Shown here: positions 33,627 to 42,660 of the stretch, piece after piece
Layout: each line of letters opens with the position of its first letter
Position numbering within the stretch: the first letter of the stretch is position 1
Assembly (NCBI RefSeq): GCF_001884045.1
Contig: NZ_MACF01000071.1
Span: forward strand, 124,001 to 188,000
DNA: 64,000 nucleotides
Source of the DNA: Bacillus mobilis
GTDB lineage: Bacteria > Bacillota > Bacilli > Bacillales > Bacillaceae_G
Direction of reading: 5' to 3'
The notes under the pieces: generated by a model
Databases searched by the model: none
Seen by the model: only the letters and a program-made list of their open reading frames with translations
Told to the model about the DNA's origin: nothing
Translations under genes and position numbers: made by a program

Positions 33627-34652
33627 TTATTGAAATACTTTCTTAAATTGTTTTCCTATTTCATCTTGTTCTTTCTCAACTGTTTTCCAATCAATATTTA
33701 ATACCGGAATTTCTTCTACATTCGGTCTATTTTCAGCTTTTATATCTGTTCTACCTGGCAATAAATACGCTTTAGCAACTTGTTTTTGCACATCATCTGA
33801 TAATAAATAATCAATAAACTCTTTTGCACCTTCTACATTTTTACTATCCTTCATAATCCCGGCTGCTCGTGGGCTAATAACTGTTCCGCTTTTTGGATAA
33901 ACAATATCAACCGGTTCACCCTTTGCTTTTGCACTGTACGTCATATAATCAACACCAGCAATGACCATGTCTTTCGCACCTGTTACTACAGGATCTAACG
34001 CTTCTTGATTTGCTCCTGCTACTGTAACTTCATTTTTCTTAAGCTGTTCAAATAAATTCCACCCATCTTTTCCATTCTTTTTCACATATCCTGTTACAAA
34101 GTCTAAAGCTGAACCTGAAAGTGCTGGATCTGGAAGATTCACTTTTCCTTTCCATTCCGCTTTCGTTATATCACTCCAATCTTCAGGCGCTGTCTTCACA
34201 TTTTTTGTGTTATACACAATTCCTAACGCTGAAGCACTATATCCGAAATAATGTCCTTTATCGTCCGACCATTCAGAACGAAGCTTATCAGCTTGTTTCG
34301 CTTCTTTATAAGCTAACGTTTGCCCATCCTTTTTTAATCCTTCCATCGCTGGTAATGATGCAAGTACGACTACATCAACGACTGGATTTTTCTTTTCAGC
34401 TTCCATTCTCGCTAAAATTTTACCTGTTGTTCCTTGAAACATTTCTACTTTTATACCTGTTTTCTTTTCAAAGTCCTTTTGAATCTTTTCTGCTAATCCT
34501 TTTGGTCCTGCACTATATACAACAATTTTCTTTTCATTCGTAGCTTTACTCTTTGCATCTGCATTGCCTGTCTTTGAACTACACCCTGTTACTACAGCCG
34601 AAAATAATAAAGTACATACAAATAAAGACTTAAGCGAACTGAATTTCTTCAT
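33627..34652 (-). CDS. ABC transporter substrate-binding lipoprotein (PhnS2/iron type)
   Basis: This 341-aa lipoprotein has the lipobox SAVVTGCSS (Cys24), then IVVYSAGPKGLAEKIQKDFE, a type 2 periplasmic-binding fold of the AfuA/PhnS group. SALGIVYNTKNVKTAPEDW and WKGKVNLPDPALSGSALDFV are typical. In related clusters the ligand is 2-aminoethylphosphonate, Fe3+ or thiamine. The tyrosine pair used for iron ligation by FbpA is not apparent, so phosphonate-like ligand is preferred. AGGGGGAGAATCGT precedes the ATG. Its start overlaps the ATPase gene by 23 bases. Confidence 0.85.
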   Translation of the reverse strand: MKKFSSLKSLFVCTLLFSAVVTGCSSKTGNADAKSKATNEKKIVVYSAGPKGLAEKIQKDFEKKTGIKVEMFQGTTGKILARMEAEKKNPVVDVVVLASLPAMEGLKKDGQTLAYKEAKQADKLRSEWSDDKGHYFGYSASALGIVYNTKNVKTAPEDWSDITKAEWKGKVNLPDPALSGSALDFVTGYVKKNGKDGWNLFEQLKKNEVTVAGANQEALDPVVTGAKDMVIAGVDYMTYSAKAKGEPVDIVYPKSGTVISPRAAGIMKDSKNVEGAKEFIDYLLSDDVQKQVAKAYLLPGRTDIKAENRPNVEEIPVLNIDWKTVEKEQDEIGKQFKKVFQ

Positions 34653-35622
34653 ACGATTCTCCCCCTATATGATGAATACATTTTTTTGGCACATATAACG
34701 ATACTGGCTTACCGATGCTTAATTTACTATTGTGATAAGCTGTCCATATTCCGAGTGCCCCCATGTTTACTTTCATTTCATACCGTTCTCCTACATATGT
34801 AACGTGCTGAATTTTACCTGTATACATTTCACTCACTTCATTTCTCGTCCAGCTTACATGTTCTGGACGAACCATTTGTTTCCCCTCTACAAGCCAATTT
34901 GCTTTACCAACAAATTTTGCAACAAATTCATGAGATGGCTTCACATAAATGTCTTCTGGAGTTCCTTTTTGTAATACTTCTCCTTGTTTCATAACAATAA
35001 TTTGGTCTGACATTGACATTGCTTCTGTTTGATCGTGCGTGACATACAATGCCGTTAAACCGATTGAATGAACGATATCCATAAGCTCTAATCGCATTTC
35101 TTCTCGCAAAATTGCATCGAGTGCACTCAGCGGTTCATCAAACAAAATAAAATGCGGTTTTGTTACAATCGCTCTTGCAAATGCGACGCGTTGCTGCTGT
35201 CCACCAGAGAGTTCATGCGGATACCTTTTCTCCATCCCTTGCAGGCGAACTCGCTTTATTGCATCTTCTACTTTTTCCCGTAATTGATTCGTTTGCTTTG
35301 TAGCCCTTAAACCAAATGCAACATTTTCAAATACTGTCATATGCGGCCATAAAGCAAAATCTTGAAATACCATACCGATATTACGTTCATGAGGAGATGT
35401 TTTGATTTTTTTTGCACCAGAATACATGCACTTATCTCCAAAATATATTTCACCTTTATCTGGCTCTTCAAGTCCTGCAATCATTCTAAGTAAAGTCGTT
35501 TTCCCGCATCCCGAAGGCCCTAAAAGTGTAGTGAATTCACCTTGTTTCATGACAATTTGTAACGGTTTTAACGCCTGTGTTTTTCCAAACGTCTTTTCTA
35601 ATCCATGAATTTTAATATCCAT
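34630..35622 (-). CDS. ABC transporter ATP-binding protein (PhnT/Fbp type)
   Basis: This 330-aa ATPase has Walker A GPSGCGKTT (about 35-43), the Q-loop in GMVFQDFALWPHM, the signature LSGGQQQRVAFARA (about 137-150), Walker B FILFDEPLSALDA (about 157-169), and the H-loop VTHD. A C-terminal regulatory domain (about 245-330) resembles the TOBE domain, with MVRPEHVSW. It is the first gene of the operon, and a LysR regulator starts divergently 162 bp away. The 3' end overlaps the binding protein start. Confidence 0.92.
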   Translation of the reverse strand: MDIKIHGLEKTFGKTQALKPLQIVMKQGEFTTLLGPSGCGKTTLLRMIAGLEEPDKGEIYFGDKCMYSGAKKIKTSPHERNIGMVFQDFALWPHMTVFENVAFGLRATKQTNQLREKVEDAIKRVRLQGMEKRYPHELSGGQQQRVAFARAIVTKPHFILFDEPLSALDAILREEMRLELMDIVHSIGLTALYVTHDQTEAMSMSDQIIVMKQGEVLQKGTPEDIYVKPSHEFVAKFVGKANWLVEGKQMVRPEHVSWTRNEVSEMYTGKIQHVTYVGERYEMKVNMGALGIWTAYHNSKLSIGKPVSLYVPKKCIHHIGGESYEEIQFA

Positions 35623-35738
35623 CGTTTCACCTCTCTCCCCTCACTCTTAACCTGCTTTCATTCTATCTGGAAGATTTATACTGAATGTTAATGTACTGTA
35701 AAGATTAAATTAAAAAACTTCTAATAAACTATTTATTT

Positions 35739-35757
35739 CTATAGATTTTTTCTATAG
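35739..35757. promoter_or_regulatory. Direct pair CTATAG-N7-CTATAG in the LysR/ABC divergent spacer
   Basis: Two copies of the self-complementary hexamer CTATAG are separated by seven T-rich bases (ATTTTTT). They lie 28 bp before the LysR start and in the promoter region of the ABC operon, a usual place for LysR binding. The unit spacing is 13 bp. Confidence 0.45.
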
Positions 35758-35784
35758 TTAAAATAAAAAAGGCGGCAACTCATA

Positions 35785-36678
35785 ATGAATCTTTTAAAGT
35801 TAGAAATTGTAGTGCTTATTAAGAAATATAAAAAACTTACGATAGTTGCAGAAAAACTTGGTGTTAAACAACCTACTATTACATTCCATATAAAAAGCTT
35901 AGAAGAAGAACTCGGTGTGCCTTTATTTGAATTACGTTCTGGAAGATATTTCTTAACAGAGGCTGGTGAGGCATTGCATCATTATGCTTGTAAAATAGAT
36001 GCACTTATGAAAGAAGCTAGGCGGGTCACACAAGAGTTTAAAGATTTTCATAAAGGTGCTATAACAATTGGTGCTAGTTATGTACCAGCAACTTATCTTT
36101 TACCAGAAATTATTCACCAATTTCAATGCGAATTCCCAAATATAAAAATAACAATTATGGTAAAAACAGCTCCTGAAATTCGAACGATGCTACAAAATCA
36201 TGAAATTGATCTCGGTGTAATTTCTGCGGCACCGTTTGATGAATCACTTTTAAAAGAAACAAAAATAATACCTGATACACTTGTTCTTGCTTTCTCAAAA
36301 GAACATCATTTTTCAAAAAAAGAAAATGTATCATTACAAGATATCGAAAAAGAACGTATACTATTGCATCGTAACCCATCTACAACGAGAGATTTACTTA
36401 CGCAATGGATGTTAGAACATAACATTACGTTCCAATCTGAAATTGAGTTAGATTCATTAGAAACGATGAAACAAATTTTAAAATATGGGAATGGAGTTGC
36501 TTTTATTTCTAAACTCGCTATTGAACAAGAAGTAAACCGAAATGAACTATGCTACATACCCATCCCTGGATTTGAATTTAAACGTAACATTTATACGATT
36601 CATCATGAGGACAGGTGGAATTCTAAAATTATTTCTTTTTTACTACATAGCATCACTTCTTATGCAGCAAAAAATTAA
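35785..36678 (+). CDS. LysR-family transcriptional regulator
   Basis: This 297-aa regulator has an N-terminal winged helix (residues 1-60; KLTIVAEKLGVKQPTITFHI) and a C-terminal effector domain (about 88-290; GASYVPATYLLPEIIHQF, then EIDLGVISAAP). It diverges from the ABC-metallohydrolase-CYTH operon with the CTATAG pair in between, so it is the likely activator or repressor of that operon. AAAAAAGGCGGCAACTCATA precedes the ATG. It ends in a strong terminator. The inducer is probably the transported compound. Confidence 0.92.
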   Translation: MNLLKLEIVVLIKKYKKLTIVAEKLGVKQPTITFHIKSLEEELGVPLFELRSGRYFLTEAGEALHHYACKIDALMKEARRVTQEFKDFHKGAITIGASYVPATYLLPEIIHQFQCEFPNIKITIMVKTAPEIRTMLQNHEIDLGVISAAPFDESLLKETKIIPDTLVLAFSKEHHFSKKENVSLQDIEKERILLHRNPSTTRDLLTQWMLEHNITFQSEIELDSLETMKQILKYGNGVAFISKLAIEQEVNRNELCYIPIPGFEFKRNIYTIHHEDRWNSKIISFLLHSITSYAAKN

Positions 36679-36707
36679 AAGGCTGTCGTTATACACGACA
36701 GCCTTTT
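36677..36707. terminator. Bidirectional terminator
   Basis: A perfect 13-bp stem AAAAGGCTGTCGT / ACGACAGCCTTTT with loop TATAC lies between the convergent LysR and lipoprotein genes. Confidence 0.92.
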
Positions 36708-36718
36708 AAACTATTACT

Positions 36719-37243
36719 CTATTTATTTTTCTTCGCTTCAATTTTTGCTTGTGCCTCTTCAGCCTTATCTAATGCTTCTGAAACTTTCTTCTCTTTTTCT
36801 TTTACATCATCGATACTGTCGACAGCTTTAATGAGTTTATCGATTCCTTCTTCTTCTACTTTTCTCCGTTTTGCCACTCTTTCATTTACTTTCTTTTCCA
36901 CATCTTTTGCTTTTTGAAGCATATCCTCTGCATTTGATGTTACAGCTTTTTCAAGTGCATCGTCTTTTTTCTTTTGTAGCACTTCATTTGCAATATCTTT
37001 CGTTTCTAAATACTTACCATCTTTTAATGCTGTCGCACCGCGATCCAATAACTGCGCGACTTCTTTATATGTCTTCGCTTCATTTCCTGTTTTCTCTTTT
37101 TCCGCTTTTTCAAACCACATAATCGCATCACTATATTTTTCATTTTTCAATGATTGCATACCAGTTTCAATATACGTGTCATAATTACTGCATCCAGCCA
37201 TTACAACTAACAGAAAAAGCATAACAAAACTTAATTTTTTCAT
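36719..37243 (-). CDS. Predicted lipoprotein with TPR-like and coiled-coil regions
   Basis: This 174-aa lipoprotein has signal MKKLSFVMLFLLVVMAGC (lipobox VMAGC, Cys18). Residues about 25-75 contain a TPR-like unit (YSDAIMWFEKAEKEKTGNEA), and the rest is lysine/glutamate-rich helix, likely coiled coil (VKEKEKKVSEALDKAEEAQA). ATG at 37243 was chosen because AAAGGAG lies 8 bases upstream; the longer frame to 37288 includes it. No function is known; TPR lipoproteins often scaffold envelope proteins. Confidence 0.82.
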   Translation of the reverse strand: MKKLSFVMLFLLVVMAGCSNYDTYIETGMQSLKNEKYSDAIMWFEKAEKEKTGNEAKTYKEVAQLLDRGATALKDGKYLETKDIANEVLQKKKDDALEKAVTSNAEDMLQKAKDVEKKVNERVAKRRKVEEEGIDKLIKAVDSIDDVKEKEKKVSEALDKAEEAQAKIEAKKNK

Positions 37244-37369
37244 GATGTTTTCTCCTTTTCTTTGTCTGCTCACTATACTGTAACACACATGAAAAGGAGT
37301 TTCAAAAACTAAAATACTAATTTAGTCATTTTTATAATGATAAGTCAAATTTTTATTATTTTCTTATTT

Positions 37370-38638
37370 TTAAACCGACACGTCCACTTGTTTTTTTGCC
37401 ATATGTTGCTTTACCCCAACTAATACAACTAACAATAAACCTCCGCCTAATGTCATCATAACAATGCTAGTAGGCAACATATCTAATAATAATCCATACA
37501 CAATCATACCGAGTGGTGCGATTGCAGTAGCAATTGTTTCAAGTAGGCCAAACACACGCCCTAAATAGCTTGGATCTGTCGTTTTTTGCATATGTACTTG
37601 CATCGGAATATTTACAATCATAATTGAAATACCCGTTAACATCATAAAAGCAATATAGTAAATAAAACTTGCCACTTTTGGAATGGTAACTAATAATGGG
37701 AAGACTGTACATAAACTTACACCCGCAAATAAAAACAGTCCAGTATAAATAGAACGAAACGGATTCTTCACTTCTTTACGCACTGATAAAGCAATCGCAC
37801 CCATTAGCATCCCGACTGCTAACATTCCCTCTACAGTACCGAGTTGCTTTGAAGATAGATGCAATGTATGGACGATAATATATGGAAGTGCTACGGTTAG
37901 CCCACATGCAAAAAAGTTTACCCACAGCGCTATTTTCATTAAACCATATATTTCATGCTGTCGTTTTACATATGAAAATCCTTCTTTTATACTCGTCAAG
38001 AAACGCTCTTTACTCTCAGCCACTTCTTTTTTGTACAAATCAAATACAATAAATAATTGCAAAATAACGGCTAAAAAGAAAGTAATACTATTTAACAAAA
38101 AGAACGACTTAATGGAAAAGAAACCAAATACAACTCCGCCAATAATCGGCCCTAATATATTTGATAAAGAAGCTGCTGTTTGATTTAAAGCACTCGCTTT
38201 TTGAATACGCCCTTCATCTACTAAACTCGGAATAGACGAAGTTAATGCAACAGAATAAAAACTGGCACAAATTGATAATAATGCTGCTGAAACATAAATA
38301 AAAAGAAGTGATGGGCCAAATATAGTAGCAAGAATAAACATAATAAGCATCGTTAAGCTACTTAATAAATCAGTGCCAATGACAAGCCATTTTCGATTCA
38401 CACGGTCAGCTACAGCACCCGCAATCGGACCGCAAATCATCCTTGGAAGTGATCCGCAAACGAGCGTAATTGCAAAACCCATTCCTGAACCAGTTGTCTT
38501 TAAAACGTATAACCCCATCGCAAATGTATAAATTCCTGCCCCTAATAAAGACGTCATCTTTCCAATCATCATTAAAATAATATTTCTCGTTGCAATCTTC
38601 ATTCTTGTATCATGTTGTCCTATACTTACATCTCCCAT
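37370..38638 (-). CDS. MFS transporter
   Basis: This 422-aa major facilitator has twelve predicted helices; the loop 2-3 motif appears as GPIAGAVADRVNRKWLVIGT (about 72-91). The sequence resembles the macrolide/multidrug exporter subgroup (MefA-like), with both halves well preserved. A divergent XRE-TPR regulator and a perfect palindrome (38712-38734) share its upstream region, so expression is probably repressor controlled. AAGGGGAGAGAGTC precedes the ATG. The exported compound is unknown. Confidence 0.9.
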   Translation of the reverse strand: MGDVSIGQHDTRMKIATRNIILMMIGKMTSLLGAGIYTFAMGLYVLKTTGSGMGFAITLVCGSLPRMICGPIAGAVADRVNRKWLVIGTDLLSSLTMLIMFILATIFGPSLLFIYVSAALLSICASFYSVALTSSIPSLVDEGRIQKASALNQTAASLSNILGPIIGGVVFGFFSIKSFFLLNSITFFLAVILQLFIVFDLYKKEVAESKERFLTSIKEGFSYVKRQHEIYGLMKIALWVNFFACGLTVALPYIIVHTLHLSSKQLGTVEGMLAVGMLMGAIALSVRKEVKNPFRSIYTGLFLFAGVSLCTVFPLLVTIPKVASFIYYIAFMMLTGISIMIVNIPMQVHMQKTTDPSYLGRVFGLLETIATAIAPLGMIVYGLLLDMLPTSIVMMTLGGGLLLVVLVGVKQHMAKKQVDVSV

Positions 38639-38655
38639 AATGACTCTCTCCCCTT

Positions 38656-38679
38656 AAAAGTTAAATTGTGTTAAACTTA
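38656..38679. promoter_or_regulatory. Second, imperfect GTTAAA operator upstream of the MFS gene
   Basis: AAGTTAAATTGTGTTAAACTT is an imperfect inverted repeat with the same GTTAAA/TTTAAC words as the perfect site at 38712. It lies nearer the MFS start. Confidence 0.55.
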
Positions 38680-38711
38680 TTATATAATCGACTTTCCAAT
38701 TTTTACAACAA

Positions 38712-38734
38712 AAAGTTAAATACAATTTAACTTT
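38712..38734. promoter_or_regulatory. Perfect operator-like palindrome between MFS and XRE-TPR genes
   Basis: AAAGTTAAAT-ACA-ATTTAACTTT is a perfect 10-bp inverted repeat around a 3-nt spacer, 24 bp upstream of the XRE-TPR ATG. With the imperfect site at 38656 it is a likely target of that regulator. Confidence 0.75.
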
Positions 38735-38757
38735 CCCAATGATAAAGGAGCTATAAT

Positions 38758-39972
38758 ATGGCAACTCTCGGTGAAAAAATTAAAGCGCTACGTAAAGAAA
38801 AAAAACTTACACAAACAGAGCTGGCAGGTTCGGAACTTACAAAAAGTATGCTTAGTCAAATTGAAAATGGAAAAGCTACACCTTCCATGAAAACATTACA
38901 ATATATCGCTGAAAAACTAGGATGTGAAACAAGTTTTTTACTAGAAGAAGATGATAGAGAAATTGCAGAACTCATTACAAAAATGGAGCAACTCATAAAG
39001 GAAAATAAATGTGATGAAGTATATAAGACCCTACTACCTATCGTTCAAAAAGAACTCCCTTCTACTTTAAATACGGCTCGTATATACAAACAATTCGTAA
39101 CTGCCGCAGTGATTATAAAAGATTACAACATTGAATCTTACGTAGAAAAAGCTGTTTCTATTTTTGAAAAATATAAGTTATACCGCGACAGTACGGAAAC
39201 AAAATTAAAATTATCTTTTGCAATATTCACACGTAAAAAGTATGCAGAATGTTTACAACTTATATCTAATATTAGAAATGATTATGAAGAGAAACATTTA
39301 GAAATGGATCTTATTATACATATTGATTTATGTTTATATGAAGCCATCATATTACTAGCATGTGGCGATTACAAAAAATGTGAAGAAACGATATTAGAGA
39401 CACTCGCATTTTCAAAAAAACATCAAGTGTATTATAAAACAGATGTATTTTACCGGATTTTATCTTACCAAAAAGTCATTACAGTTGATAAAGAACAATA
39501 TTTATATTACATAAAAAAATCTGAGCAATTTGCCATTTTTACAGAAGACACTCTATCCATTGCGATGATCGATATTTTAAAAGCTTACTACTACAACACG
39601 ATTACTAATGAATATACAATCGCATTAAAACATGTAGAACAATTTCGAGAAAAACTAAAAGATCAGCCAATTTTTCAAGACGACGGATTGTATTATCTTG
39701 AAAAAGGAAAAGCTTTATACGGATTAAAACGTTACGAAGAAGCTTTACAAGCATTGCAACATGCTATTATACCAGATTATATGAACCATCCGCTTGATCA
39801 ATCGTGGCTTACAACAGCAGGTGCATATCGTGCACTTTGTTACGTCAAACTGAATGATAAAAAAAGAGCTCTTGAAGAAGCAACAAAAGCAAATGAAATG
39901 TTACAATCGTATCCAGATTCTATTTTCTCTGCATTTATTAAAGAAACATTACAAATAATACAAAAACTTTAA
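38758..39972 (+). CDS. XRE-family regulator with TPR domain (RRNPP-like)
   Basis: This 404-aa protein has an N-terminal XRE helix-turn-helix (about 6-60; KIKALRKEKKLTQTELAGSE, then LTKSMLSQIENGKATPSMKT) followed by about eight TPR-type helix pairs (for example RIYKQFVTAAVIIKDYNIES, YLEKGKALYGLKRYEEALQA). PlcR, NprR and Rap regulators have this form and bind secreted peptides; no candidate peptide gene is adjacent, and the next small gene is sspH. It diverges from the MFS transporter and probably controls it through the palindromes between them. AAAGGAG precedes the ATG. Confidence 0.88.
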   Translation: MATLGEKIKALRKEKKLTQTELAGSELTKSMLSQIENGKATPSMKTLQYIAEKLGCETSFLLEEDDREIAELITKMEQLIKENKCDEVYKTLLPIVQKELPSTLNTARIYKQFVTAAVIIKDYNIESYVEKAVSIFEKYKLYRDSTETKLKLSFAIFTRKKYAECLQLISNIRNDYEEKHLEMDLIIHIDLCLYEAIILLACGDYKKCEETILETLAFSKKHQVYYKTDVFYRILSYQKVITVDKEQYLYYIKKSEQFAIFTEDTLSIAMIDILKAYYYNTITNEYTIALKHVEQFREKLKDQPIFQDDGLYYLEKGKALYGLKRYEEALQALQHAIIPDYMNHPLDQSWLTTAGAYRALCYVKLNDKKRALEEATKANEMLQSYPDSIFSAFIKETLQIIQKL

Positions 39973-40038
39973 GAATGTCTCGAAATGGTATATTATTCCT
40001 CCTTTTTAGCAAAGATAATAATGATGGGAGGAATATAA

Positions 40039-40218
40039 ATGAATATTCAACGTGCAAAAGAGCTTTCTGTGTCATCAGAACAAGCGAATGTCAGTTTTCA
40101 AGGCATGCCTGTTACCATTCAACACGTCGATGAAAACAACGAAACCGCCCGCATATATGAAGTAAAAAATCCAGGACGCGAATTAACTGTTCCAGTTAAT
40201 AGCTTAGAGGAAATATAA
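40039..40218 (+). CDS. sspH: Small acid-soluble spore protein, H type
   Basis: This 59-aa protein reads MNIQRAKELSVSSEQANVSF, then QGMPVTIQHVDENNETARIY, and ends VNSLEEI, closely like SspH of B. subtilis. It is a minor forespore protein made under sigma-G and packed in the spore core; its exact role is not known. ATG at 40039 follows GGGAGGAATATAA. A strong terminator follows at once, so it is monocistronic. The gene supports a spore-forming Bacillus host. Confidence 0.95.
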   Translation: MNIQRAKELSVSSEQANVSFQGMPVTIQHVDENNETARIYEVKNPGRELTVPVNSLEEI

Positions 40219-40253
40219 AAAATGCCACTTCATTTTTTTGAAGTGGCATTTTT
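40218..40253. terminator. Terminator of sspH
   Basis: A perfect 15-bp stem AAAAATGCCACTTCA / TGAAGTGGCATTTTT with a 6-nt T loop begins on the last base of the sspH stop codon. Confidence 0.92.
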
Positions 40254-40432
40254 CTTATGAAACACAGATGCCACTATCATTTCTCCATCTTATAATAAGA
40301 AGATGTAAATTTTATACTCTTATTCTATATTTTGTGATATCGTATAATTTGGAAATGGTTAAATCTTTATAGATAAATATCGAATACTTATAAATCTTTC
40401 ATTTCCCACTTTATGCATGAAGGAGGAATTTT

Positions 40433-42658
40433 ATGAACCTTTCTATATACGAAGGTTTATGTATTATTTTTTTCATAATCATTATTACATACGCTCTCGC
40501 CCACAAATATTTATGGTCAAAAAAACTACTTATTATTCTATTTCTCGTTAGTAATGCCATTTATCTTATTTGGCGAACTTTTTATTCGTTACCAACTATT
40601 AATCTTATAAGTATTATTGCCGGTATTATATTGTTACTTACAGAGTGGGCTGGGTATTTACAATCTATCGTTTTTAGCATTATTTCATGGAAACCGTATA
40701 AACGGAAAGAAGTACCGTTATCAACTTTAGAGGAATTGCCTACTGTCGACATTTTTATCGCAACTTACAATGAACCACTCGATTTATTAAAACGAACGGT
40801 CGCAGGTTGTACAATGATTACTTATCCGAAAGAGTTACTCAATATTTACATTTGTGATGATGGCAGGCGGGAAAGTGTTAAAACTCTTGCTAGTGAATTT
40901 TCTGTTCACTATATTACTCGTACTGAAAACAAACATGCAAAAGCAGGAAACTTAAATCATGCCATGACCCATTCGACAGGTGATATTATCGTTACAATGG
41001 ATGCTGATATGGTACCAAGAGCTAACTTCTTAGAGCGAACGATTGGTTATTTTTCTAAAAATAATGTTGTATTTGTTCAAGCACCACAAGTGTTTTATAA
41101 TGCTGATCCATTCCAATATAATTTATTTTTTGAAGATAATATCGCCAATGAACAAGATTTCTTTATGCGTCAATTAGAGGAAGGAAAAGATCGTTTTAAC
41201 GCTACGATGTATGTTGGTAGTAATGCTCTATTTCGCCGTACTGCGCTAGAAGAAATTGGAGGATTTGCTACTGGTGTTATTACTGAGGACATGGCAACTG
41301 GTATGCTCCTACAAGCGAACAAATGGGAAACTGTATTTGTCAATGAAACATTAGCAGTTGGATTATCCCCAGAAACTTTTAGCGATTTATTAAAACAAAG
41401 GGATCGCTGGTGCCGAGGGAATATTCAAGTCGTGAAAAAATGGAATCCTTTCACTTTAAAAGGATTGTCTATTATGCAACGAATTTTATATGCAGATGGA
41501 ATCCATTATTGGTTTTTCGGCATTTATAAAATGGTATTTTTACTAGCTCCACTATTATTTTTAGTATTTGATATTTATAGTTTAGAAATTAACTTTATGC
41601 AATTATTTATGTTTTGGGCTCCCGCCTTTTTAACGTCACAGCTTATTTTTAAAGCTGTTTCTAATAAAAAACGAACAACTACGTGGAGTCATGTATATGA
41701 AGTTGCAATGGCTCCTTATATGGGATTTGCTATTTTATCAGAGACGTTCTTACGGAAAAAGTTTCAATTTCATGTAACGAGAAAAGGCGTCCAAAATAAT
41801 ACGAGACATTTTTTATGGATTGCAAGTGTCCCTCACCTCGTATTACTCATTTTAACAGTAATTGCACTTATAAGAGCTACACTTATGCTCTTATACCCTG
41901 AACAATATCATATTGAAAGAGAAAGTTTATATATTAATATTTTCTGGGTACTATACAATGGGGTAGCTATTGTCACTTCATTATTTGTAGCGTTTGAAAG
42001 ACCGCGTTTCCGAAACTCTGAACGATTTTTTGTTAATTTATCAGGTGCTTTATATGCAGAAGATATGACCATTTCTTGCCGCGTTCTTGATATTAGTGAA
42101 ACTGGTGCACGTTTTGAAATAGATTCATCCATTCCATTTGAAACTTTATCAAGCCTATCTTCCTATACATTATCTTTTGGAGAAGTAGAAAAGATTCATA
42201 GTACAAAAAAATGGATTCGGATACAAGCAAATTCCGTGCAAGTTGGTGTATCATTTGATGATGTATCTCATGAACAATATTGTAAACTCGTTCTTCATCT
42301 ATTTAGTAAGCCGGTTAATGACCGTGTTGAAAAGGTGTACGATAAAGCGTATCTTATCCTTGCAATTGCATCTTTCGTAAAAAACACAAAGAAAGCACCA
42401 AGGCAATTTCGCAGGCAACATATACGTGAAGAACTTATGGCTCCTGGAACATTGCATATGAACGGGATGCCAATTGAAGCGACCATTATCGACTATAGTT
42501 CCGGTGGATGCCAAGTACAAACCAACACCCCACTCGCCATTGATCAAGTTATACAAGTAACAATGAATGAGCGTAATATTCAAAAGAAAAAAGCCCAAGT
42601 ATGTTGGATTCAAAAAAAGGGTCGTAAAATATATGCTGGATTAAAATTTACAGCGTAA
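40433..42658 (+). CDS. Cellulose-synthase-like glycosyltransferase with two PilZ domains
   Basis: This 741-aa membrane protein is like BcsA. After two N-terminal helices, the GT2 domain (about 100-340) shows CDDGRRES, TMDADMVPRANFL (DxD), ITEDMATGML (TED) and LKQRDRWCRGNIQV (Q-x-x-RW). Several helices (about 355-525) follow. Then come two PilZ-like regions: RFRNSERF...LDISETGARFEI (about 522-570) and RRQHIREE...IDYSSGGCQVQT (about 660-706), each with the R-x3-R and D-x-S-x-x-G parts that bind cyclic di-GMP. It would polymerise a beta-glucan at the membrane. Other bcs subunits are absent nearby. Confidence 0.9.
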   Translation: MNLSIYEGLCIIFFIIIITYALAHKYLWSKKLLIILFLVSNAIYLIWRTFYSLPTINLISIIAGIILLLTEWAGYLQSIVFSIISWKPYKRKEVPLSTLEELPTVDIFIATYNEPLDLLKRTVAGCTMITYPKELLNIYICDDGRRESVKTLASEFSVHYITRTENKHAKAGNLNHAMTHSTGDIIVTMDADMVPRANFLERTIGYFSKNNVVFVQAPQVFYNADPFQYNLFFEDNIANEQDFFMRQLEEGKDRFNATMYVGSNALFRRTALEEIGGFATGVITEDMATGMLLQANKWETVFVNETLAVGLSPETFSDLLKQRDRWCRGNIQVVKKWNPFTLKGLSIMQRILYADGIHYWFFGIYKMVFLLAPLLFLVFDIYSLEINFMQLFMFWAPAFLTSQLIFKAVSNKKRTTTWSHVYEVAMAPYMGFAILSETFLRKKFQFHVTRKGVQNNTRHFLWIASVPHLVLLILTVIALIRATLMLLYPEQYHIERESLYINIFWVLYNGVAIVTSLFVAFERPRFRNSERFFVNLSGALYAEDMTISCRVLDISETGARFEIDSSIPFETLSSLSSYTLSFGEVEKIHSTKKWIRIQANSVQVGVSFDDVSHEQYCKLVLHLFSKPVNDRVEKVYDKAYLILAIASFVKNTKKAPRQFRRQHIREELMAPGTLHMNGMPIEATIIDYSSGGCQVQTNTPLAIDQVIQVTMNERNIQKKKAQVCWIQKKGRKIYAGLKFTA

Positions 42659-42660
42659 AA

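Noticed and set aside
38758-40218. RRNPP peptide-regulator pair with sspH as the peptide gene
   Set aside because: The small gene downstream is a clear SspH homolog with no signal peptide, so it is not a signalling propeptide.
40258-40432. Cyclic di-GMP riboswitch upstream of the PilZ glycosyltransferase
   Set aside because: No conserved GEMM-type sequence or paired structure was recognised in this spacer.
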